Assembly (NCBI RefSeq): GCF_002775205.1
Contig: NC_036454.1
Coordinates: 27,140,283-27,204,282 of the forward strand
Direction: 5' to 3'
DNA length: 64,000 nt
Source of the DNA: Xiphophorus maculatus
Taxonomy: Eukaryota; Chordata; Actinopteri; Cyprinodontiformes; Poeciliidae
The translations under genes and the position numbers were made by a program. The notes under the pieces are model-generated. The model saw nothing but the letters and a program-made list of their open reading frames with translations, ran no database searches and was not told the origin of the DNA. Shown piece by piece: positions 54,618 to 64,000 of this stretch; position 1 is the stretch's first letter, and every line of letters begins with the position of its first letter.

Positions 54618-57600
54618 GTAAGTCGCTGATCACTTCTCTTCTCAAAGGGGCTTCACTGAACACATTTACACACTGGAAACTACCCTAAATATGTGATGGC
54701 CGCATCATATTGCTGGTGCCGTTGTTGGCTTGAGTTTGTGGCTGAGATTGTGCTGAGTGTTGAGGTCAGAAGACTGAAAGCAGCGAGAGCAGCTGTGAGT
54801 CAGCGCCAAGTGGATGATGTCATCAGGAGAACGAGAAACACTGAAACTGAAAGTTGGCTGTGGTTGGATGTTACACCCGAAGAAGTTTCATATTTAAACT
54901 AGAAATCTTTGCTCATCTCATTTAATTGTAACACATGGATCGGAGATGCTCTGATCACAATGTTGTGGCTGACTTTTTTTTCTTTCTTTTTTTTTCTGTT
55001 AAGCTTTATGTTGCTTATGATAACTGCTGGATTCCCGTGCAGTCTTGAAAGCTATAGAGGTATTTTTGTTGTTGTTGTTTTTCCTACTTTGGATATGTGT
55101 GGAAAAAGAAAAAGAAAATCTAAATTGAAAATATTAGATTTTCCAGACTTTTTTCTTATTCTTTTGTCTCATAGAAACATACCAGAAGTATGGCCTCAAA
55201 AAAAAAGAAATTACATTTATATATTGAAACTTAATTTCTTTGTCCGACATGTTAACCAGAAATGAATGCACACTCATTTAGCAATGAATGTTATTTTACT
55301 GTTTTTCTGGGCTTAGCAAAAATAGTTAGAGTTGACATTTTAAATCGTCTTTTAACACGTCAAAGACAATTTAAACGATGGTTAACATGTTAACAACCGC
55401 CACCGCACACATAGCACTGCTAATTAGAGGAGGCCGTCTTTGTGTGTATATCCTAGAGAATATCTCTGATTTCCAAGTTCAAAAGGACGTAGCAGAAGAA
55501 TTTTGCTGCGATGCATTCAGCCTTCCTGTTACCTGATTTGTCTTGATTTCTCTCACCCTGAAGAAACCATGAACATGTTATAAGATAGTATTTTCTTTTC
55601 CTTTTTTCCATTTTCATTTCCTTTTTCCGTTTGGACCTTTTCCCTTTTTTTAAAGCTAACTTTTAGCTGTAGCTATTTTGTCTTCTTCACTTGGTCAACA
55701 GCTTGGTCACTTGGTCTCTTCTTCACTTGGTCAACAGCATCCACACTGAAGAGTGTTGTTGTTTGCAGGACATGATGATCTCTTACATATGGTGTGTTCA
55801 CTGATAAGGGAAAAAACGTTTTAGTTCGATTTTTTAGTTTCTTGCTCGCCGATCCCCTGATATGACTGATCCAGTTGGAAATCAACTAGTTCTGGTCACC
55901 AGTTAATTTGTTAGCGCCTCTTTAATATGAGATGAAGTGACAGAAAAAATCTCCTTGTCATGTATTTTTAGGTGTTTCTAAAAATTTTGTTTAAATTTAA
56001 AATTTTCAAGCAACCCCTGTTCGTTCTTTATAAGCGAAGTTCACGGGTTAACGATTAAACCATTCAACTTTTTTTTTAAATATTAAAAAAGAACAAGTGA
56101 AACACAAAATAGGAAATATTTGTATTATTTTGACTTTATATTTATTGGTAGTGTTTTGCTTCACAGTTGTGACAATAAAAAAAGCCAGCGAAAAATCTGA
56201 TTATCAAAGCAGCTATGCAGCTATTGGAGCTGTTAGTTTATGTTTTTGTAAACTGAGAACCATCGCAGGTCTCTTTCTTGAAGCAAAGCACTTCAGAGAA
56301 ATCTGATTTCCTGTAGAGGGCATATGTCGAGCTTTTAGAAGCCCTGCTGCTCCCGTTTGTTCAGAGGTTAACTCTGTTAGGTGGACTCGCCCTCTCTGGT
56401 TTTATGCACCGCAGCAGCCAGCTGCTCATTGGCAGATGCTCCTTGTCGGTTGTTTGCATGAGTTTTGACTCCGACTCGCGAGTTAAACAAACATTACTTG
56501 CCCTTGGCGATCTTGCCTTTTGTCTGTGTTGTGCTGTCAAACTGGTTGAGCAAAACGACAAAGAAAAAAAAATCAAATCTCCTTTTCATTCTTCACTTTT
56601 CAATCTCTTGACTTCACTCTTCATATTTTCTTTTAGTGATCAGGTTTTACCGCCATTCCTTTTCTTTAATGTATTTTTTCCTCTGCTTTCTAATGTTGCT
56701 ATAATGAAGTCACATGTAGATCATTATCTGTTTCGTCCTATGTCTGGCTGTTTCCCTTCATTTGACTTCTGCTGAACCCAAGTGGAGTGGCTGAGCACCG
56801 CAGAACATATATCACCTCCTCCTCCCCCTCCTGCTCTGAATCAAGGACCTCCCATTCTCTCCCTCTCTCGCTCTCTCTGAATCCGATCCACACTCCCTCT
56901 CTCCACCCAGTTTCTCCTTGACAGTGAGTCCTGCAACAATCGGCACAGTGAGCAGGAAACATTGATGTGTTTTTCGTCTTACCTGCCTGTACCTGCCTGC
57001 AGAGTAAGTCAAGAGGGGAGCTAAAAGAAAAGGCCTTTCTTTTTTTTTCGATCGGACTTCAACTCCGTTTGCACTCTTTCCTGCTTTACCCGCAGTGGAT
57101 GCCCTCTGGTTTTCTCCCTGTGGAATACGAATGACTACAGCAGCTTTTCCTTTCGCCACCAGCTGTCTTGCTCAGTTTTCTACGCAGCTTACATTAGCAC
57201 TTTGAGGATGTAGCCTTGCCAATTGGACAGATTTTTCAACTGTGACTTTTTGGGGGGGATAAATAGATCAATATAACCTCTGGGCAATCATTCGATCAGT
57301 CGAAATTAAGAGCAGTCGCAGCGGCAGGATCATTACGGTTGTTACAGGGAGTTCAGTCAAAAAAAAGAATCTATCTGACAATGCCTTGGTAGTTTACTTT
57401 GCGTATTGAAACCGTGTCTTAGAAACCTGTTGGGGGACATTGAAGCAGTTGTTCCAGGGCGATCCCACAGTGCGGTGCCCTTCATAACCACTTCAAAGTT
57501 CTGGCCCTGTCTAACCTCTACATGCTCATCTGGGTGCTGTGCCAAGCACATCATACCGAGCATCGAAATAGAGGTTAGAGAACTCTGCAAATTCACTCGG

Positions 57601-57965
57601 GGCAGACGGCGTGGAGCCTGGACAGCGATGAGTTGAAACTGGAGTCCTGATTGCTCTGGTGGGACTAGACTGTGAAGAGGCCTCATAGAAGTCAAACAGG
57701 GGAGTGTCTTAACCCTGCAACAGTCACGGACCGACTCGCTCTATCTCTGCTGCATCCCCACTCGCCAGACGAGCCCTCTTGTCGTTCCGTCACCTTCCTC
57801 GCTGCTGCAGTGTCAACCCTGCAACATGCGTCAGTGAGTGTCGAGGACACCGTCCGTTGGACTGCCGTCTCCTCAGCGCGTCTCGGACTCTGATGACTCA
57901 CAGCTGCTGCGGCGGCAAGAGGCACGGTTCAGCTCACGGGTTCGGCTCGGACGCCGCGGGCCGTG
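54618..57965 (+). other. Non-coding region with possible promoter near 56780-57965
   Basis: 54618-56700 is AT-rich; nothing recognised. From about 56780 the DNA has CT-rich stretches and CpGs rise towards 57965, as expected for a promoter and 5' UTR of the exon at 57966. Short open frames at 57406-57636 and 57672-57893 show no family signature. Confidence 0.5.
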
Positions 57966-58238
57966 ATGGAGTATCTCGGGGACAAGCTGTCGGTGGCTCA
58001 CTCTCAGGTGTCGGGATGGATGGGGAACGTGCGCCGCTCCTTTCACGGAGCGCTCAGCTTCCTCTCCGGCTCGGCGGAGAGGGGAGGCGGAGGTGAGGAC
58101 TTAGCCGGGGGGTTCAAGAGGACCAACTCCCTGCGCTCCCTGGCCTCGCGTAGCAGAGAGTCCATCCGCAGGTTCTCGCTGCGCAGCCAACAGCGTCTGT
58201 CCCTGCGCAGACGCACAGCGCCCAACACCCCAATCGCC
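57966..58238 (+). CDS. Candidate first coding exon, Arg/Ser-rich (91 codons, unidentified)
   Basis: ATG at 57966 opens 91 codons ending at a GCC|GTAAGA donor in phase 0. The peptide starts MEYLGDKLSVAHSQVSGWMG, has a small Gly/Ser-rich stretch, then a basic segment (TNSLRSLASRSRESIRRFSL and RLSLRRR) with several RRxS-type sites suited to basophilic kinases. The region is GC- and CpG-rich, unlike its surroundings, and codon third positions are G/C-rich, which supports real coding. I cannot name the gene. It may be an alternative start of the KIAA1671-like gene, since its phase fits, or the first exon of a neighbour to the right. Confidence 0.55.
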
Positions 58239-61200
58239 GTAAGACCCCCAATCTCACACACACACTCAGTTATAACACAGAGAAGTTAACTTTTGGTTCC
58301 TGGTTACAGTAAATGCCATGTAGGACGTCAATATGACTTAGAGCTATTTAAATTAACGACATTTTGTCTATGTGACAGCAGTTGCACCGTCACAAGCTTT
58401 TTGATCTTTCACTGAGCATGCCAAGAACTTTTACATCTGCTGTCATCTGCTCCACCCTTCTGCTTGTCATCACATATTTCCTTTGCATCTGCTGCTTTCA
58501 CTGCCTCTGGCTCTAACGAAACTTCATCTCTTTCTTACTACTTGGATTGTTGTCATACTTGCAGGTAGGAATGCACCGATTGCAGGTTTCCTGTCATTTG
58601 CCGATCATTGATTTTTTTAAAAAACCAACCTGCCGATTGCGATTTTGGCCAATCCCAATGTTTTTGTCCTAAATGTTGCTAAATGTAGCAAGAAAGTCAC
58701 TGAGTTGGCAGCAGTGGTGTGACTGTTGTTAACTGCGAATGTGCAGACATGACCCGGTGGGCCGGTCTATCAATCAAACCTCTCAGCCGATCACCGATCT
58801 GTCAAAATTAAGGAAATCAGGGCTGATTTATCTGCTGGCTTATTTATTGGTGCACCTCTACATACAAATGCATCGATCAGAGCTTTGTGGCCGATTTCAG
58901 ATCTCTGATTTTTGTAAAGGTCTGAACTGCCGATACCAAATGTAGTCAGTGGTGATTTTTGTTTAAAATTAGAATTATAGTCATTCTGCCCGTAGGAGTT
59001 AAAGGTTTTAACGCCATCTTTAGCATCTTATGTAAGCATTTAGCATAATTAAGCTACCACTGAGTTTTCTAAAAGACTGCTTTGGCCAGGTTGAAAGCAA
59101 TTTTGATGATGTTTACACCTTCCTGTTATTTGCAGAAGCGTAGAGTTAATTTGCTCCTTCGCCACTGAAACATCCCAATGGCAGCCACAAATTGATGTCT
59201 CCTTTGGCAGAAAACCGCTTTTTATAACAAACAAGCTGGTTCCATAACAAGGAATGAACATGAAGTCTAGCTCTCTTGTTTTAAAAAGTCTTTCACAGCT
59301 TCTGTGTGTCTTTAGACTTCATTTTTAAGTACTTTGCTGATACATTACATTGAGTCCTCCTTCTTTAGTAACAGTTTCTTCACAGAACAGTGGTAGTGTT
59401 TATATATGGGATGTTTATTGATTGATTTTTTTTTTTTAGTTTATAACCAAATGGTCACCTGTTAGAGCTGGTCAAGCTAAAATATCATCCAATTTCGTTC
59501 ACCAGATCATTTCTAGGTGCATCTACCGGCCCTCCAGGTCATTTTATTATTAGAAATTGCTTATTGATAGAAAAAAAAGAATTACTAATGACAGTTTTGC
59601 TTTTAAAGTTCCCAGAAATATAAAATTTTGTATTTCGGGCTTTCCTTCCCTGGGTTTCATTTCAACTATTCCCTTTGACAGGTCTATTTGGTGGTATATT
59701 TAAGTGAAACTACTGCTCTGTATGAGCTGGCACCTATTTATTCAACTGGTGCGCAAACCCAGTATGACTCACAGTTCCTAAAGATAAATGGTGTTTCCGT
59801 GGCTTAGTTGGTTTTAGTCATGAACAGCTGTTATTGTTATCTCTGGCCAAAACAGAGCTCCCCATCAGTAAGTGGATAATTTGACAGGGCCAGAGATTCA
59901 AACAAAGAAAAATAATTGCTTACTATTTGGAATGGATCCAATTGTGAGACTTTGAAGTCTTTTTCTTGTCCCATTTTCAGAGAAGTGTTTTATCCTGACA
60001 TTTTGTTTGGTATTAATTCAGAAAAAGGCCCTTTGGGTTGTTGTAGTTACACTAACATACCCCCAGGATTTTGATATATGATTGATGTGACTTCTGTCTT
60101 GTTATCACACTATAAATTATCAAGTATTTATGTCAGCCAAACACTTTGACATGAGATAACCAGCTTGGCATGTTGTGCTGTAGGATGCACGTCTGTACAA
60201 GCGGTAGCTGGTGGAAAACTCTAATTAAAGTCACGGAGCAGAGGAAATGTAGCTGTAGCTGGGTGTAAAGAGTACAAACAGTGTTTAACCTCAAAGTGCA
60301 ACTGGAAATTTGCAACAACTAATTATAGTTGGATTTAAAGGCTGTGACTGCATGTAAGGGAATGATGTACTGTTCAGGCTAATCCTGACTATGTCACTTG
60401 TTCAGTTTTGGAGCAGTATCAGGACTTTCAGGATTGTCTGAAAGTCCAGAAAGTCCTGATCCGCAATCCTTAAAAAGTCTTAAATTCATGTATAAAAAAA
60501 ATTATGGTCTTAAAATGTCTCAATTTCCTTTTTTAAAGTAAATTGGTTTTAACTATATTAATCACAGGACTTAAATTTTGTCTCAGCAGGACTATATAAA
60601 TACTCTGTTGTTTTTTCTCACAGGGCTTTTCTATCAGGCTAAAGGTTAAGTCACCCTCAGACATCTTAATTGTGTTCTGTAACTTTAACATATGCCAACG
60701 TACCTTTGCTAGCGAAATGGCTTTTTTATGTCTTTCTATGTCATTGGTAAGTGCAAATTTATTTCCAGTTGGTTGGATGACATTTGTACGTTTCTTTGGC
60801 GTTATAGGTTTTAAATTTGAGTTGGTGAAATCTGCAGAAACCCTGATGTAATGTACTGTATACTAATTAGTGAGGACACATAGATACATTGGCCGCAGTA
60901 TCCTTAATTTTGGGATTTTGGTAATCGGTCAATATTGAAATGAGAAACCAGTCTAATCGACTGACATTATCGACCTCAACAGTCACTCCACTTTTGCCAA
61001 CTTTGTGACTATTTAGCAACTTTTAAGACCAAAAAATTGGTATCTGCAGGTCAGGCAATTTGTGCATGCCAACAAACTAAAGTTTATTAGGTACCTCATC
61101 TGTTAGCATAGCTATCTCACCATCGGTCTTGCAGTTGTATTTGTATTTCTTGAACTTGCTCACATTTAGTCACATTAATTCACTGACCTTAAAGTAGCAC

Positions 61201-64000
61201 ATAATTGAGAAGTGAAAGAAAAATAAAACCTTGCTTTCCAAATATTCCAAATAATCTGAAAAGTGTGGCTTCCATTTATATACATCATCCCTTTACTTTG
61301 ATACTTTGATCAATAAAACCTAGTGCTTTAAGTATCTCACAGTTAAATGATCTGAGAACAGAAAGAGTTTGGTAAATCTGCAAACCGGCAAAGATATGAT
61401 TGTCTATCTAAGCTGACAAGGCGAGCATGCTTTACTTGTAATATATTGTAAAAAAATAAATTAATTAAAGGCCATTTCTTTGTCTATCACTACACAATAA
61501 TTCACTACCTCCTGTAGGTCTACCACGTAAAGTCCCAATAAAATATTAAGTTTGGCAATGTGACAAATTTTAAGAAAAAAAAAAAGCAGTTCAAGGGCTA
61601 CCAGTCCTTCTCGCAGGGCGCTCTGCCTGCGCCTGTTCTGTCCTAACATAATCAATAAAATCAGCTGCTGACTTCAGAACCTCCAAGTGACAAATATCTG
61701 ATCTCAAACAACAGCTTTATTGGCAAAAACATGACGAACAAATCTCAGCCTGAAGCTAATCCGGTAGTTCAGGTCACCAAAAACAAAAAGCTTAAGCCCA
61801 GTCAGGTTCTTACATTCTTGCCTTCTGTTCTTCCTAGATACTTTGCTCAACCCTCAGTCTTTGCCTGCACTCGCCACTTGTGCTGTTCTTTCCTTATATA
61901 ACGCAGTTCAGTGTCTTAATGTAACCTCTCCCGTCATGCAGCTAGAATGTCCATTTGTTGACGTGAGATTAGCTTTAGAGGGAGCGGTTGCTTAAAAATG
62001 TGGATATTGATTACTGCACTGAGCATATTTTCCAGATTTAGAGGAAGAGGGAATGGGGTGGTGGCTCACTGCAAATACAGCAATGTGGCTAAACGGCCTT
62101 TCACTACCAATAATAGGCTTGCAGTATATGAGGGCCCAATAGTCTATAATCTGGAGAAACTCGCTTGATGGCTCATTTAAAGTAGCTTTGGCTGCTTCAC
62201 GGAAGCGTATAAACATCTTAGCAGATGTTGACAGTTTGTGTTACAAGCTCAGATTAAAAGACAGCACTCTTACCTAAAGCTAACAGCTCTAACAGGTGCA
62301 CACACATTCCTCGACAGCGTCATAAACTGGGCCAGGCGCTTGTATCGCCGGTGCCGTTTTCGTGTTAACACATGCATCTTCCTGCTGTTCTCCGCTCACA
62401 GATTTAAAATCACCGGTCGGGCGCTCGGCGGCAGCGCCCTTCCTTTTTAGATCAGCAGCTGCGTGTTTTCTCACTTTCTCATCGGCTGGCCTTGCAGTCG
62501 TTGGATTATCAAACAGAAGTTTCCAAGACCTTGTTCCTGCCCTTTCCTCTGCAGATTGTCAGTCGGACCTTACCCAGTGATCGGCCCTTTCTCTCCTCCA
62601 TCCTTCCATTCATCCACTCTTTGTCGAGCCGTTTTCCTTGACACACCCTTCCTGTTCAGGGGAAGCTGAACATTGCTAATGTTATTAAGGAAAAGCCTTC
62701 CTACTGATAGCTGTAAGTCATTGCTGCTGGCTACGTCAGTTCATTGGCCTCCCAAAGTGTTTGCGGATTGTTAAATGCAATAAAAATCTTGTTTTTGGGG
62801 GAGTTTGGCTGAGCTGTGGGCATGTAGATTAACATTGACTGCACAGAAACGGCGTCTAGTTAAAGTTCATCACTAAGGCTATTGTAAGCCCCTTTTGAGA
62901 ATGACTGACAAAAAGTGAAAGATTACAAATAAGCTGCTATATAATGGAGCTTCTCTCCAACATGTTCCTGCAGAGGCAGAGCCCCAATGCTAAGCTGAGC
63001 AGGTATGGGTGTGCTGGGAGTGTCCAGGTTGAGTAACACAAACACACAGCAGTGGAATTTTTCTATCACTACATTTTTACGAGCTCTCATTTAAAGTTTA
63101 TTTTCCACCACTGATGGCAGAATAGAATCATCGAAAATATGCTCTAAAAACGAGCCAATCACACCCAGAAGCGCAGCTCTGCCGGTTTCAGAGGCGTAAA
63201 TGTGAAACATCGAGTGCAAAGAAGTATTTCTGGGCTTCGTGGCGTAAAGTAATTTCACTTTGTCAGGTGTGTGTACGCCGGTGTAAATCTGTGAAGAGGA
63301 GTTCCTAACACATTTGTTAACACCTCTGGTAAAAAGTGTATAAAAAATTAATAAAAATGTTTTGTTTTATTCTAGTTTCAAAATGTCTAAACAAAAAATT
63401 AGGACATGTTTTCTCAGAGTGGGAGGAGTCGGTTGTTTATTGCCACTCTGTTATGCAGTTTTATCGTTTCCTGCCAGGAAAGGTTTCACTGATTTAATAG
63501 CATCCTGCACCGCTGCTCTTTTTCTCACTATCTTTGAGCTGCTCATGCAACCTAAATTAACATTTCTCACAGTTGCACTTTGCCTCACACATTCCTTCTG
63601 CTTTTTACCATCTCCCTCACTCTTGTTTTGCAGTTTTCCTGTGTCTGTTCGCACGCTGGCAGAGAAAACAGGGCATGTATTCATGCAGCTCTCAGAAGGA
63701 GCTCCCTGATCTGCAATCGGCAGCCATTTGCCCCTCCTGGTCAAGGAGGCCATGTGCGGCTGCAGATCCAGGTGTATCACCTTTCTCTGCCCAACCCTCC
63801 GGCTACATCTGAGAGCAGAGGGATTAGCTTTTGTTTCTTGCTTTCCTCTGTCTTTACTTGAGCCGGGGTTATCGGTTCAAGTATGGGCGTGTTTTGGGTT
63901 TGAGACAGTATGTCCTCTGTACCAGCTTCATTAAAAGAGGCACGGTTCAGTAGGCAGCAAACACTCACCCTCCCATCTGTCTTTTTGTCCCTTCTCTGGC
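58239..64000. other. Probable long intron or intergenic DNA to the right edge
   Basis: No exon was recognised. At 58565-58960 there are fragments of a TGCACCGATTG-type fish repeat (GTAGGAATGCACCGATTGCA; CAGCCGATCACCGATCTGTC). At about 60421-60461, direct and inverted copies of GGACTTTC-like segments occur. The open frames at 62238-62580 and 63362-63968 have no family signature. If 57966-58238 is a first exon, this is its first intron. Confidence 0.5.

Noticed and set aside
58565-58960. Possible exon with plus-strand frame at 58739-58945
   Set aside because: The DNA matches the style of a TGCACCGAT-type dispersed repeat, which explains the frame better than a gene.
62238-63968. Overlapping plus and minus frames of 60-115 codons near the right edge
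   Set aside because: No splice-supported exon structure, no recognisable family, and multiple frames open equally on both strands.

Overview
This window is nuclear DNA of a vertebrate, almost certainly a ray-finned (probably percomorph) fish. The evidence is multi-exon genes with GT-AG introns and vertebrate protein families, small introns, and interspersed repeats that are familiar from teleost genomes (Tc1-like remnants, short hAT elements with perfect 8-bp target duplications, a 129-bp satellite inside a larger element). No prokaryotic operon, CRISPR array, rRNA or tRNA gene was seen.

Layout. 1-1750: the first two coding exons and GC-rich 5' region of msi1 (Musashi-1) on the minus strand; the rest lies off the left edge. 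1750-6486: intergenic, repeat-rich. 6487-13554: complete hnf1a (10 exons, 560 codons), plus strand. 14072-15702: complete custos (C12orf43 homologue, 6 exons, 258 codons), minus strand, tail-to-tail with hnf1a. 18432-21485: complete unc119b (5 exons, 247 codons), minus strand, head-to-head with 21923-23898: complete pop5 (5 exons, 167 codons), plus strand. 25927-36164: complete rnf10 (17 exons, 760 codons), plus strand, carrying a 2.5-kb satellite-bearing element in intron 5. 43914-52353: 5' part of a KIAA1671-like gene, plus strand, with an enormous charged helical exon. 52354-64000: mostly non-coding, with two candidate alternative first coding exons (54552-54617, 57966-58238). Both end in phase 0, like the last recognised KIAA1671-like exon.

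Exon boundaries were set by hand: reading frame, splice consensus and remembered family sequence had to agree, and for the five complete genes the exon lengths sum to a whole number of codons. Five complete genes and msi1 belong to the human 12q24.31 gene set; KIAA1671 is on human 22q11. The fish order differs, notably msi1 lying next to hnf1a. The genes do not form one pathway: they are an RNA-binding translational regulator (msi1), a liver/pancreas/kidney transcription factor (hnf1a), a Wnt-related nuclear-envelope protein (custos), a lipid-cargo chaperone (unc119b), an RNase P/MRP subunit (pop5), an E3 ubiquitin ligase (rnf10) and a poorly known cytoskeletal-type protein (KIAA1671-like).

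I found no convincing wholly new system. The most useful oddities are a GC-AG intron in rnf10, the satellite-bearing element ending 53 bp before an rnf10 acceptor, a perfect G-quadruplex motif in the msi1 5' region, three ~100-residue repeats in the KIAA1671-like helix, a perfect 15-bp hairpin inside a Tc1-like remnant, and the phase-matched alternative first exons.
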